Position numbers and translations under genes: made by a program. Shown here one piece after another: positions 47,401 through 59,100 of a DNA stretch of 64,000 nt. The DNA is taken from positions 16,006,997-16,070,996 of the forward strand of contig NC_092863.1 of the NCBI RefSeq assembly GCF_032062135.1, written 5' to 3'. The notes under the pieces are model-generated. The model searched no databases. It saw nothing but the letters and a program-made list of their open reading frames with translations, and had not been told where the DNA came from. Numbering within the stretch: the stretch's first letter is position 1; every line of letters begins with the position of its first letter. Origin of the DNA: Pyxicephalus adspersus (lineage: Eukaryota > Chordata > Amphibia > Anura > Pyxicephalidae).

Positions 47401-50269
47401 GCTGGTATTGGAGATGTTCTGGAAGAAATCATTCGCCAGGCTGGAGTTTTTCACCCCAATATTAAGGTGGTCTCCAACTACATGGACTTTAATGATGAGG
47501 TAAATAGGCAGCCCTACTAAAACTGGTGGTGTCTGTCATGCTGTGTATTGTCCTAGGGGACCAAGTGGGCTTTATTTGTAACAAGGACAACCATGTAGTT
47601 GTAATGGAATTCAACAATGTACTGCCCTGGCCAGTGGACTGTATATCTGAGTTAAAACTCATGCAGATGAGCAATAACTGTCACTGGAAAATATTATTTG
47701 GAAATACTTTCTATCAACAGTAAAATTAATGAGCAGAACAGACTGTATTCTTTTCTATGGAAAAGGGATAAGGAAGTATGAAAAGAAGGCTGCCATATAT
47801 GTTTTCCCCATTTTGGTAACAAGAAAGATCATTCCTGTAGATCATTTAGGGATCAGGCGGGATGTTGAAAGAGATGGGGGATTCCTAAATTAGAGAGAGA
47901 TATGGTTATGTTGTACACTGGCCAGGAGTTGAAAAGGACAATGGGTTTGTTGATGGTATTGCTGTCTTTGTGAAATAGATTCCAAGCTCTCTGACTGTGT
48001 TATTAAAGGAGGCTATGTGGCCAGTGTGGCTTTCCACAATCCTTAGGTGTGACCATACAGCCCTCAAAAGATTCCTCTATACAGTGACTGGAACATCACT
48101 TGGCTCATGCAGCAATCCTTGGAACTAATAATTTATTACCCGTGTGAACCGCCGCCATCCTTTTAGATTAGATTTTTCCCAACATAGACATTGGAATGTT
48201 AATTGTTGACCATTTGGAATGCTAAGGTTTTCACTGTTTGCAGGAAAAGGTAATCTTGCCAACTAGTAACCACCAAACAAAAATACTATTGTAGTCATCA
48301 ATGGGGAACAAAGCAGGATACAGGATAAAGAGAAGCAGTAGGACTAATGGGAATCTTAGTATACAGTCCTAAAGTAGAACTGGTCAAGCAGTGACCATGT
48401 AATAGACTCTCCCTGAAACATTTATGAGCCTGCACTATAGTGCAAGCTCAGCGTACATGATTGTGGAAACTCTGCTCTGAATACAGCACCGCATGCATTG
48501 CTGCCATGCCATCACGGTAAGATTTAGGTGGACTTTACGTATTTGTCGGACTAAATAACATATAATAGCAGTTTTATAACAGAATAAATATTAGCATTCT
48601 CTTGTGACAAGTTCCTGGCTACATTGCAGATGTTTACTTTTGTACAAATATTACTAGAACTATATGTGTAGAGTAATGTGTTATTTTTCTTCCCAGGGTG
48701 TTCTTACTGGATTTAAGGGTAAGCTTATACACACTTACAACAAGAACAATTCCGTCCTGAAAGACACACAATACTTCCAGCAGATCAGCCACCGCAGTAA
48801 CATCCTGCTTCTTGGGGATACGCTGGGTGACCTCACAATGGCTGAAGGAGTCGCTAATTTGGAGAATATCCTTAGGATTGGCTTCCTCAATGACAAGGTG
48901 AGGCTACAAGTCTTTGTCTCAGGAAAGTGAAACAATTGTAGCTGACAAGATTCTTTGGGTAGGAGGAGGACATTTCAGAATATAAAACAATAAGCTACAT
49001 TTTCTGGTGTCATTTTCTTTTAGAAACAATAAGAGCGGCCATTAATACAGATGATTGTTTTATTGTAACTGTAATGTTGTGTAGAAGGGAGATTTTTTGT
49101 TCAACATTGATACATTTCTGGGAAATGTCATGGGCCAGCTTACAATGGTTGTTGAAACTGCTAAAAGGTGTAACTAGGATTGCAAAAGAACTCCATTAAG
49201 CCCACTCTAAAATAAGGAGGACTCTTACTTAAAATAGCAGGCACATTGTTCAGGTCTCTGCACATTATTTGTACTTTGCTTTGCTCCTCATATGTAATGT
49301 GCTTTACTGCATGCTGGTTACTCTGGTAGGGGTTACTTAGGCATATAGCTGCCTGGAGCTGCCCGTCTTTTAATAATAATGGTAGGAGGATGACTCCAAT
49401 GCCACCTACCTAGGCTTAGATTCTTCCGGAGCTTTAAGAACAACCTCCCTGTATAAAGTGTGATAACATTTATCTTTTCTACAAGCCATCTCAGGTTGTA
49501 GTATAGCAATTTGGGATCTCTGATTGGTTTGATTGGTCAAGCTCAAAACTGGCTCTGCTCTGTGTACTAGTCCTATAGCATTAAATCAGAAGGTGTAAAA
49601 ATATCTGTCTGAACCCAGCACAACTCTCTATATCCAAAACTACTAGGTTCTGCGGAAAGTCAAAGAAAGGTATAATTAGGAAGGAGGACTGGTATGACAG
49701 ACAAGCTGTTGCTTTGCTTCTATGCACCAAATACTTTTTTCTTTGAAGCAAGTGGAACAAAATCGGGCTAAATTCTTCCATTCCTGCCATTGGTTTGATT
49801 TTTTTCATCAAAAACTAATCAATTTACCATCTTATTTTGATTCAATATATGGGTAGAATGTGGTTCAAAGATTGCATCAGCTTTCTTTGATTGATTGTTT
49901 AACAATCTTCGTGGTATCAAAACCACTTTTTTTTGTGCTATCACCAATATTTGAATTAGATATAATGGTAAAAATTATAGTTTGTCTGTCCAGTTACTCC
50001 ACCAGTGGATGGTACATCAAACACTTGTAGTCTGTTGCAAGGTTCATATTATTGATTAAAATAACATAAATAAATCATGTAGGGTATGCTCAGCATAAAA
50101 TTATTGGTTGGCCCAATTATTGGTGTGATCTAAATTTACCTAAATGTCTTTTCCGCAGGTGGAGGAGCTAATGGATCAATTTCTACAGTCCTATGACATA
50201 GTGCTGGTCAGAGATGAGACTCTGGATGTGGTGAACGGCATTCTTAATTTCATTACTGCCAAGAACTAA
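42006..50269 (+). CDS. NT5C3B: 7-methylguanosine phosphate-specific 5'-nucleotidase (nine exons)
   Basis: Nine coding exons join without frame break into 324 codons: 42006-42113, 44187-44285, 45002-45071, 45155-45201, 46154-46239, 47089-47178, 47337-47499, 48697-48897 and 50159-50269. It is a cytosolic HAD-family phosphatase that removes phosphate from m7GMP (and CMP), clearing products of mRNA cap decay. HAD motifs visible: [12 protein letters not shown] with the nucleophile Asp; II, the Ser of [19 protein letters not shown], the Lys region [25 protein letters not shown]. The wording [14 protein letters not shown] and DETLDVVNG favours NT5C3B over NT5C3A, as does the convergent neighbour FKBP10. 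The N-terminus is the least certain part: ATG 42006 has a weak context, and ATG 42108 would give about 290 aa. The likely poly(A) signal is AATAAA at 50654. TMEM81 lies antisense in intron 1. Confidence 0.93.
42345..42507 (-). mobile_element. V-SINE fragment in NT5C3B intron 1
   Basis: On the minus strand it reads GGGCAGCACGGATGGCTTGA, then a GGAGTTTGCACATTCTCCCC central domain and GGTACTCCGGTTTCCCCC. It is therefore the same class as 6606-6941 in reverse orientation, running into a G12/T9 tract. The 117-aa plus-strand frame starting at 42427 is this SINE plus TMEM81 antisense. Confidence 0.7.
42643..43440 (-). CDS. TMEM81: Transmembrane protein 81, sperm Ig-like membrane protein
   Basis: A single-exon frame of 265 aa. 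Residues 1-20 are a signal peptide (hydrophobic [16 protein letters not shown]). A Cys-rich region follows ([25 protein letters not shown]), matching the conserved Cys/Trp pattern of TMEM81. An Ig-like domain spans about 115-185 ([19 protein letters not shown], then the DAGTYQCQM strand-F motif). One membrane helix is at about 230-250 ([20 protein letters not shown]), with a 13-residue basic tail. In other vertebrates TMEM81 joins IZUMO1 and SPACA6 on sperm to bridge to the egg. It is nested antisense in NT5C3B intron 1, with its own promoter. The start has a good context (A at -3) and the stop is TAG. A possible poly(A) signal (AATAAA on minus) is at 42319-42324. Confidence 0.9.
   Translation of the reverse strand: MRSILVLLAMVLSFSSSVLANIDLGPLEKALLELAKHATKNEKTLVKSTECDVICGIGSKIETRCFVKQEEDGLETLHLCEDITVKCYGVWECGMRSYHLNIGSNVELDCQSKELGEHQEESMTYRWIFAPGIITKEDINFDTYMSKGRTLKLFNIQERDAGTYQCQMEDSTEKLIKVIHFAIRVIDPKVFDLNINRILTKEKEKKKLFLKERLQEKWETLTFKDQLIIILAMGISGSVLVCIIIGAAYYSWKRMMENIEDMINV
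43528..43615 (-). promoter_or_regulatory. TMEM81 promoter: TATA, CRE-like and CArG boxes
   Basis: In transcription order on the minus strand: two CArG boxes (43606-43615, plus-strand CCATATAAGG; 43587-43596, CCTTATAAGG, inside a 14-bp palindrome TTCCTTATAAGGAA), two TGACATCA words on the plus strand (43562-43569, 43544-43551), then TATAAAAGG (43528-43536). This is about 90 bp before the TMEM81 ATG. CRE-like sites with a TATA box are common in post-meiotic male germ-cell genes (CREM), and CArG boxes bind SRF. Use is inferred. Confidence 0.55.
44187..44285 (+). CDS. NT5C3B: NT5C3B coding exon 2
   Basis: Acceptor TTTTCCAG, donor GTGAGT; 33 codons, [14 protein letters not shown]... to ...GSDKKLQ, corresponding to the helix before the first HAD strand. 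Confidence 0.92.
44298..44397. repeat. Compound (TA)/(TG/TATG) microsatellite
   Basis: About 100 bp of AT, GTATG and TG repeats, then TA repeats. It begins 13 bp after the exon 2 donor. Frames of YIYIYI or CVCVYV on both strands are its translations. Confidence 0.95.
45002..45071 (+). CDS. NT5C3B: NT5C3B coding exon 3
   Basis: Encodes [20 protein letters not shown] and TCY, carrying HAD motif I (the DFDMT aspartates). Donor GTGAGT. Confidence 0.95.
45155..45201 (+). CDS. NT5C3B: NT5C3B coding exon 4
   Basis: Encodes [16 protein letters not shown]; a 47-bp micro-exon, acceptor CTACACAG, donor GTGAGT. Confidence 0.93.
46154..46239 (+). CDS. NT5C3B: NT5C3B coding exon 5
   Basis: Encodes [20 protein letters not shown] through YPLMVEW; acceptor TTTTTTTCAG, donor GTGAGG. 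Confidence 0.93.
47089..47178 (+). CDS. NT5C3B: NT5C3B coding exon 6
   Basis: Encodes [20 protein letters not shown] through EAQARLR, part of the helical cap; acceptor TGTGTCAG, donor GTAAGA. Confidence 0.93.
47337..47499 (+). CDS. NT5C3B: NT5C3B coding exon 7
   Basis: Encodes [20 protein letters not shown] through the motif II serine ([16 protein letters not shown]) to NYMDFNDE; acceptor TTTTTTTCAG, donor GTAAAT. Confidence 0.95.
48697..48897 (+). CDS. NT5C3B: NT5C3B coding exon 8
   Basis: Exactly 67 codons, [20 protein letters not shown] to IGFLNDK, carrying motif III Lys and motif IV ([10 protein letters not shown]). Confidence 0.95.
50159..50269 (+). CDS. NT5C3B: NT5C3B coding exon 9 (last)
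   Basis: Encodes [20 protein letters not shown], then [16 protein letters not shown] and TAA at 50267-50269. Acceptor TTTCCGCAG. Confidence 0.95.
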   Translation: MEELMDQFLQSYDIVLVRDETLDVVNGILNFITAKN

Positions 50270-50653
50270 TCAGTTACCTACAGCCATAACCATACCTCAT
50301 GTGTATTCCACAACCTGTGCAGGCTGGACAGACATCACCAGGACAGAAGATGTCTTCTACAGCTAATACTGGTTCAAAACTGACATTCCCCTGCACCTCT
50401 ACCCATCTATCATTTTTTTAGTTGATTATACTGCAATAACCCTTTGAAACATATTGAATGTTAACATTTACTTGGTTGCAATAGGCTAAGATCATTTTAA
50501 TCGTTTGCAACTTTTTTTTTTAACTTTAGTTTATGAAGCCCATTGTAGCTGAGTTAAAGAAGATGATTCCAGTAATTTCTTTGTAATTTCCTTTTTATTG
50601 GCCTAACAGAAGCCAGAGGCTTTATTGTATGTCATATTAGACAGGTCTACTTT

Positions 50654-50659
50654 AATAAA
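50654..50659 (+). terminator. NT5C3B poly(A) signal
   Basis: AATAAA about 385 bp after the stop codon, followed by TTGCAGTATAC and a T-rich stretch. A second AATAAA near 50,790 may be used instead. Confidence 0.6.
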
Positions 50660-51061
50660 TTGCAGTATACTTTTTAAGCATTGTCTTTGTGATCATTGAA
50701 TATACATAGTTATACACATTTGTAAAGGAGGAAATGATACACATGAGACTTTTTAATTGTCTGCTTTTTATAATGAATACTGATTAAAATAAATTTGATT
50801 TTTTTTTTCCAAAAAGGCAGGGTTTCTTTTATTATGCTGCCCATGCCAGCAGCATTGGCTTACCTTTCCTCTTTACCTTACCCTCAAAGAACTCCTTTAG
50901 TTCTCCAAGTGCTAGAAAAATGTTGGGTAAGAAGGACCCATGCAGCTCACTCCCCATCCTATCATATGACATTGATTCTTGGTTATTAGCTCGATGTTTT
51001 TACGTGGGGAGAGTCTTCAGCTCTGTGTAAGCTATATTAAATTGTAACTTACATGGAGTTC

Positions 51062-51369
51062 GGCTATGTACACACGTGCAATAATTGTCGTTGGAAGGGA
51101 TCTTTCATGATCCTTTCTAACGACTGCACGGCGCATGAACGAGCGCTGTACATACAGCACAATTCTGCTCTATGGAGAGAGGAGATGGAGGACGACGAGG
51201 TGGCACCCGCTGCGCTCTCTCCTTCACTTACATTAAGATCGTTCTTCATCCGCGAATCCACCATGACAGTTGTTTGGACGATGAGTGCTGTACACATGCC
51301 AGATTCTCGTCCGATAATCAGCCCTGAGCCGATTATCGGACGAGAACCATTGCACGTGTGTACGTAGCC
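51062..51369. mobile_element. 308-bp MITE between convergent genes
   Basis: The 21-bp termini (GTACACACGTGCAAT on the left, ATTGCACGTGTGTAC on the right) are inverted with one mismatch. An internal perfect 16-bp inverted pair TTCTCGTCCGATAATC/GATTATCGGACGAGAA sits at 51304-51346. Three overlapping frames on both strands come from this structure. No transposase. Confidence 0.8.
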
Positions 51370-52440
51370 TTACTTCTCCTTGCACTGCATAAGTCACCAT
51401 CTCCACACAAGTACATCCTCTTCTATGCCTATTGTAATCCTTATCAATAGCCATAAGAAAAAATAACATGCCACACTCCTGCTATGCAGTCATTTACCTG
51501 ACATTTACCCCTATTATTAGCCTGCTCTCATTCCCCTCCCATCACCACCAATAACTAGCGATCACTCTCCAACAGCCTGCAGCCAATGGACGTGCTTCTC
51601 ACTGTTCGTTATAATTACTTATTTTAGCCTGTCAATGCTAAGGGCAAGTTTTCAGCTCTCCGTCTGATAAAGAATGGGCATTCCCATTCAACATTCCAAC
51701 AATGTAATGATCATGAATGCCCTAGTTTAATCAAATTTCATGTCTGATCTAATAAACTTTGCATAGTATACAGTTGTCCAAAGATACTGGAAGACTAAAG
51801 CTCCTAGCCGGCCTAGGGCCTCCATTATGTCTTACTACATTAAATATAAGGTCCAGCACCAATGGTTGAGTCAGCAAAGGTGATTGGCATGAACATGAGC
51901 TTGTTGCTCACAGTGAGTCCTACTTTTAGAATAAAAATCAAGTTTATCTAACCAAGGAGTTTTGATATGGGGACTGCTTAGGTAGAGTTTAGAAAATATA
52001 GGATGGATGTATGCTTTGCATTGCACACTTCAAGGTAGAATGCCAGCCATATGAGAAAAACATATACTGGCTCCCCTGTACCCTTTTTTTTTATTTTTTA
52101 AATAATAATGAAGTTTCTATCACACTGTAATACCTTTTTCAATAGACGATGCCCAGTCTGCTGGATAATGGAGGGGGTGCCAATAGTGTCCACATTCCAT
52201 CCCAATCATATATGCTGGTCCTGCACAGATTTCAGAATATGTTCTGGATGGGAAAAAGACTGATTTAAGACTGGCATGAATAGTGGGTTGGTGGGCAAGC
52301 CACCACAGCTGGAACTTATAAGGAGGTGAAGGTTTCAGAACCATGGATTTAGGCAACCTTTTTTTGTTACATGGAGTTCCTCTTTAAATATTTATAATAA
52401 ACATACAACTGTTGAAAATAAAAAATGGGCTTGAGGACCC

Positions 52441-52446
52441 TTTATT
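52441..52446 (-). terminator. FKBP10 poly(A) signal (candidate)
   Basis: AATAAA on the minus strand about 540 bp after the HEEL stop codon. Frames within 52,669-52,985 are 3' UTR. Confidence 0.5.
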
Positions 52447-52985
52447 AAACCTGCATTTCCACTGCAAAAAAATAACATTTACATCCTCTCAGAATCAATA
52501 TCTAAGTTTAGAGGTGTTTGTTTGCAACCAGTCAAGTGGATGTTCTTCGTGCAACGTCAGTGTGGAAATAAAGTGAACAGTAAAATCTAAAAGGGAGAAA
52601 ATGAGTCTGATCTTTTAACAAAATATGAAAGTGCTGTATTCACTAGGTACTTTGGAAAAAGACACAAACTAAAACAAGTCTTTGGCACTTAAACTTGAAA
52701 TGGGCTGACGTTTACACTTGCTGGAACGCCGAGTCCATCCAAGATACTTTATGATGATTTCAGGCATTGAAAACATTTGTTGATTGTGCTCTGCATAGCT
52801 GCCAGATTTTCCCTTTACAGCCAGGTGAGCCTGTAACACCGTGCACACCAACATAATAAAATGTTTTCTGTAAAAGGGATAAAGTAGCTGCAGACGTTGC
52901 TTCCCTCACAAGCGGGATTGGAAGGCACCAGGAGATAGGCCTCAAGTCTCCCAGCCACCTCTCTGTATGCTCAGTGCTAAGCTCT

Positions 52986-53171
52986 TTATAGTTCTTCATG
53001 AACTGGCTCTGCCTCCTCTTCTGTCTTCAGTTTTAGCTCATCGGCAGTGATCTTTTCATCATGATTGCGATCTTGGTTTGTGAACATGTCCGAAATTAAC
53101 TTTTCACGGTCTGATCCTGGTAGGAAGCGGCCCTTCCCTTGCTCTACTTGATTCTTTAAGAAGGTGGAAAA
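52986..53171 (-). CDS. FKBP10: FKBP10 last coding exon (EF-hand 2, HEEL)
   Basis: Encodes [20 protein letters not shown] through [20 protein letters not shown] to VHEEL and TAA. The acceptor (minus) is TTTTTGCAG. Loop position 6 of the EF-hand is Glu where Gly is usual. Confidence 0.95.
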   Translation of the reverse strand, partial: FSTFLKNQVEQGKGRFLPGSDREKLISDMFTNQDRNHDEKITADELKLKTEEEAEPVHEEL

Positions 53172-56100
53172 CTGCAAAAAGGAAGATTTTGATAGCAAAA
53201 ATGGAAATGTCATCTTCTGCTGATTACGTATTTAACCTAAAGCATCAGTTGCTGGTAAAATGTGATAATAGAGGTCAATAGGGTGACCCTTTTTTGGGGG
53301 TCAACAAAGGTACAATGATACACACCTAAGAAGAAAGAAGCTTTCTTTACATGCCTGTCCATTAGCTCACTTGTAAAATGCCCCCTGTAGTAGTTCCCAC
53401 TGATCAAATTTGATTCCTTAGGTTGCTCAAATAAAGGATCCCTCCACTGACCACTGTGGTAATTACTACAAATTGCTATCTGAGCTGTCAGAGCCAACCA
53501 GGATCCCCGGACTTATTTTCTTCTTACAAGCAGTGAAAAGGGAAGTTTAAGAAAACCTTTATTACCCACTTTACCATTTTGAGAGCAGCCCCTGTAGGGG
53601 TATAACTCTTCAGTCATAAAATTTCATGCAAATAGTACTTTCTCCTATTAATTTGATAAAGTACCTATTCTGCATATGACCAAGTGATCATTCAAAATAC
53701 AATAAAAAGGTCTCTGAAAATCCTCTGAGGAACCCGTTTGGCGAAACACGTTGGGATGGTGACAATGGTAAAATAGTATGATCACTCCTTAACGTAATAT
53801 ATGTACTAATGTTTGCACTATAACTCTGTTTACCACTTAACTCAGTTGCATGTAAACTCTACTACTCCATAGCACAAGGCTCTGCGATATAATTTGCCTA
53901 CTTATCTGAAGTAAATATTAATATGCCTAAATGCCCTCCTTTTACTTTAAGTCTTTCAATAAATGTACTTCAAATTGCTAGCCACTGCAAGCCACAAACG
54001 TGAGGTAGGTATCAAGATAGCCATTCAGTTCCGGCATAGGCCAGCAGCAGAAACAATTTTTTATATACCTGCAAGTTTTTAATGGGAGATTTTCTATTAA
54101 GTTTTAGTCAATGTGATAGGTACATATAAAATAGATGGTCTAGCACTGATGAGTTTGTTACTGCTTTATGAATAAAATAAATCTTAAGCCAGTCACCTCT
54201 TCCAATGGAACCTCGCCATTCTTGTCCAAGTCCATTATTTCAAAGAGGTTATCTGGAGTGTCTTCAAGCCAGATAAACAGATAGCCCTCTGGGATCCCTT
54301 CTTCTCTATGGAATAGCTCAATATCAAACTTCATTACAGCGCTGGGAGGAATTCCACGAGCTGAAACAAGACATAGTGAATACTTACAAATAGTACAGAT
54401 TTGTAAACATTTAGAAAAATGAGCCTAGAGTGCCGCGCCGTTGGCTGAAAATGTGAAATTGGCCGAAATAATTAACATTTCATAGCTTAAATGCAAATCT
54501 TTAGGTAACATTGACAATCCAGCCAACCTGTAGAGGCCAGTAAAAGGAAGGACCTAATCAGCTTTCACCCACTCTATATATTTCCTATGCATTATTCAGG
54601 TTCACAATTCCACACAACAGTGGCTGGCATTTTCCTGCCACTTTCAGCCAGTGCATTTATTAATGACACATCTGCTATTCAGATTATAACTGCAAAGTCC
54701 AGGAAACTGTATGAGCTCATGTCGGCAAACATCGCTGACCCACAGACGTCTTCACATTACCTTTTATGTGCATTTAAAAGACTTATGATGAGTCTACAAA
54801 AATTCTTAAGTGAAGAGGAACTGAAATAATGCAAAGGCTGTATGGGTAAGGGGGAAGAAAACCCCATCACAACCTTGCAGCTCATGTTTTGATGGTTTGC
54901 GGAAAATAAAGCAGGAGTTGGAGCTATCCAAATTTAATCACCAGAGTAGGGAGCATTCTGAGCTTCTGATTGCCTTTAGAGGTATCTATTCTCCAACGAA
55001 GACCTTTTTTTTTTGTTTTTTGAACCATGCATGTATCTCTACTATATTATAATTTAAAGTAGAAGGCATATTATTTAGCATGAAGAAGGTTTGTTGACAA
55101 TGTATAATGCATGTAGTCTGTTCCCCGTACCACCTGAACTCCTAAATATATTTCATGTCTTGTAACTGCAGGACATACTCACATCCACTCTCTCCATGTC
55201 CTAGATGTGGAGGGACAATGACGGTTCTTCTTTCTCCAACACACATCCCTGTCAGACCAATCTCCAGGCCATCTATAACTTTATTTGCTCCCAGAGTGAT
55301 CTGCTGGGGCGTTTCAAAGTCTTGCCTGGAACACAAAATAATTTATTAATGGTCTAGATCCACCTAAATCTATCAAGAACATCTATACGAAGGTGGTAAG
55401 CAAGAGATATGTTTGTACTCACGAGGAGTAGATCAGAGTTCCATCCATCAGCGAGCAGTTGTAGTGATATTTAATGAAATTCCCCTTTTGAGAAGTAATG
55501 TTGCACACCTCTGGTTTATAGGTCACCTCAATATTAACAGAGTCTTTGGGATTGTGGAAGTCTATAATGTGGACATCAAAAATCAACACAGCAGATGCTG
55601 GAATGCTGTTTCCTTTGGAAGTGAAAGAAAAATGTTGGATTATTGAATAATGTTGGGTTATAAGGGGAATTTTAGGATGATAACATGTTAAGTTAAAACA
55701 ATGCACAATTGCCAAAACTCCCAATTTGTAATGTTTGAGTTTCAAGACTATAATTTCCTTTCATGAATACGGAACTTTTTGAGCATGTGCGTTTTTATTT
55801 GGAGTTTAGCTTCCACTGTGAATGCCATAAAATGACACAGCAGACATACAAAGGAATAAATATATAAAAAGTCACTTACCTGCACCATTCTCTCCATATC
55901 CCAGGTGAGGTGGGATGATTATTCTTCTCCACTCTCCCACACAAACACCCTGTAGACCAGCGTCCATGCCATTAATAATGTAGCCCATTCCGACGTATGT
56001 GTTGTATGTTGTGTTTCTTGAGTAGCTGTGCAAAATAAAACACAAATGTGAAGAGATGTGTAAAGTTACATTGTGCATTTGACAAGCTAGGTCATAACTA

Positions 56101-59100
56101 TGATTATAGCAGAACATGCAACTGCTTTGGGGCCCAGAACTGTCTAGCTCTACAGTGAATAATGCTATATTTGGCAAATATTGTTGGATAAAATCAATGT
56201 AAATAAATTTGGGAACCTTTAAAAAAAACTGTTATGAAGGTAAACATGGGTCTGCATTACTAGAGAGATGGCCATTAAAGCGACAGGGTGCCCTTATTGG
56301 TTTTACATTTTCAAGTCTTAGTTCTGCCATATATCATATATTTACCTGGAATCAAACAAAGTTCCATCCATAAGGGTGCCATTATAATGGTAACGGACAA
56401 AATCTCCTGTAACTGCCTTGCGCTTACATGGCTGAGGTACAACTTGGTTCTGCACAGTGATCCCATCTTTTGGATTGTGAAAGTCAATCAAAAGGACATG
56501 AAAGACCAGAGAGGCATGTGAAGGTATGACCGTTCCTAGAAACAAACACATGGCAAGTCAATAAATGTTGAACACTAGGCAAAGAGCCAAATATACATAT
56601 GAAATAAGTTTACAGGATTGGTTTAGCCTTTCAAAGACTCAGTGATTTCATTCAACCAATCTTCTGATGCAGTGTCCAAAGGTTTAACAATCAGACAGAT
56701 TTCCATTTCAAATTGGATTTCCCATGCAATAAAATGATTTGATCGAAAGTGAATCTGAAGGAAATAAAGCAGCTGACCAATCCTAACAGGACAGTTTTGG
56801 AGGTTTCAAACTGTTTGTGGATAGATCAGAGGTGGTATAAATATCGAAGAGAAAAATATGAATGATATCCAATCAGAATTTGGAATATTTCTGTCCAGAA
56901 AAATTGATAAAAAGATTAGAACCCCTAACATGGATGTGCAGTGTTTTAAGACTTCACGATATACTTCCAGATGGTGCAGTAGATCTGCTCTAGAACATTC
57001 ATTTTTAATTCAAAACTCAATTAAGTATTTCCATATTTCTAACTTGGTATTTACCATATCCTTTTTCTCCGTAAGCCAAAAATGGAGGGATGATGACTTT
57101 CCTCAACTCTCCAGCACACATGCCCAATAGACCTTGATCCATGCCTTTAATTAGCCAGCCGGACCCAACATACGTGTTATATGTGCTAGAACGACTGTAG
57201 CTATAAGGAAAAAAAACATAATATAATTCATGTGCTTTTATTATTAAATGTTATTGTTTTCATTAGAGAGTAAATCCAGACAACAGGTAAAACTACTCAT
57301 GCTGTATTCCAATTACTTACCTTGAGTTACTTTGACAGACATAACCATAAACAAAATTGTAACAGATAGCTGTTGCCCTGAACTATTTCTTTCCTGTAAA
57401 AACTGCTGTTCTAGGATGGCATGACAGCCAGACATATGACATGTATATGATTTGTATACATACCCAAGAACTTAAGGTATATACAAATTCAAGGACTTAA
57501 ATATTGATTTGTTAGGATCAATAACTAAAGCTTTATTTTAGGATTTAAAAAAAGATTTGAGCCTCAAATAAAGAAAAGTGAAAGGGATGAAGTTTTGAAA
57601 TCAGTATATGGGTTGGGTTGGAGTTAGATGTCTAGAGGATTAAGGCCTCACTTTTCTCTTGGATTTGTTATCTAGGCAGCCCAAGAAACCCATGTCAAGA
57701 ACCACCCATTACCAGCTTCTATGTACGAAAAACCAAGATACCATTGTTCATATTTTCTCTCATTACCTTGAATCAAAATAGGTTCCATCCAGCAGGGTTC
57801 CATTATAATGATATCTGACAAAATCTGAGTCTTCCACAGTCCTGTTACAGCTGCTGGGTTTTTCCAAAGTTGTGATTTGAACCTCATCTTTCTTATTCCA
57901 GACGTCCACCAGGATGATGTCAAAGTAGAGAGTGGCATCTGCAGGGATCATCCCAGCTAAAAAGAAAAATGGGAGTAGCGTTTACTTAGTGATAAAGTGT
58001 ACAGATTTATTCCACATTATAACTTTGTTATGGCAATGATAAACATCAAATGATGAATGCAATGTATTTGATCATTTCAGATCCAGCTGGTCATCTCAGT
58101 GTCAGGAGGATAGGGCTGGCAGGTATGTCCAGGGAGAAAGGACTGTTACCCCAAGTGTCATGGGGACAGGACTGGCAGTTACCCATCGTGTCGGAAGGAC
58201 AAAAATGGCAGGTACACCTAGATTTAGAGGGACAGGACTGGTAAATTGTTCCAGTGCCAGGGGGACAGGGCTGACAGAAGTACCCCTAGTGTCAGAAAGG
58301 AAAGACTGGCAGGTATCCCCAGTATCAAGGGGACTAGACTGGCAGATACCTCAGAAGACGAGAGCAGGAATAAAGTGGCCTCCACTTTTGATTGGCAGGG
58401 TACATTGATAGTTATCAGAAGAAATGTGGCTGGATACCTGGTACCCTGCTCCCACATGCACCATGTCCCTCCAAATAATTCAGAGGCAGCTGGCCAGGCT
58501 TCAGCATGATGGTTGTAATGGCTTTTGCTTTTGACTCATGGTATCTCTGAAATTTTTGGCTACATGGAGGACATGTAGAGGAAGCTATGTTTTGCACCCT
58601 ACTAGCCCCCAGGAAAGTACATTATAGTGTTGACTATAGTTTTCCCAATATAACTTTACACTCTGCCTCATTAATACTTTTAGGACCCCTAAGCAAACTG
58701 TGTGGCTGAAAATGTCAAAATGCCTTGATGGATAAGTGTCAGCCTAGAGGGGAGGGTATTCCAAGACAGGCTGCATACCCACGTTACCGAGCCTCCATAA
58801 ATAAAAGAACTAAAAACCAGGGAATAAAAGCTGCGTAGGCAGGAACTGGAGAAAAAAGGGCTAAACAATGCTGGATGCCCTTTGAAAAATATTATCATGT
58901 GGCTGACATTACAATCCTTATCCTTGGGTCAAAGCTTCTTAATGGATAACTACCCTGGAACACATCTATCGTCTATAGTGGACGGAGATACAGCAACAAA
59001 TACGAAGAACATGAAATATTGTACTTACGCACTCCTATGCTGCCATATCCCAGATGTGGTGGTACAATTAGTTTTCTCCTCTCATTCACGCACATACCCA

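Noticed and set aside
51053..51469. Overlapping 77-104-aa frames on both strands
   Set aside because: They coincide with a MITE with inverted ends; open frames on both strands reflect its symmetry.
58050..58509. Several 60-90-aa frames
   Set aside because: Explained by the 33-bp minisatellite, whose unit length keeps frames open.
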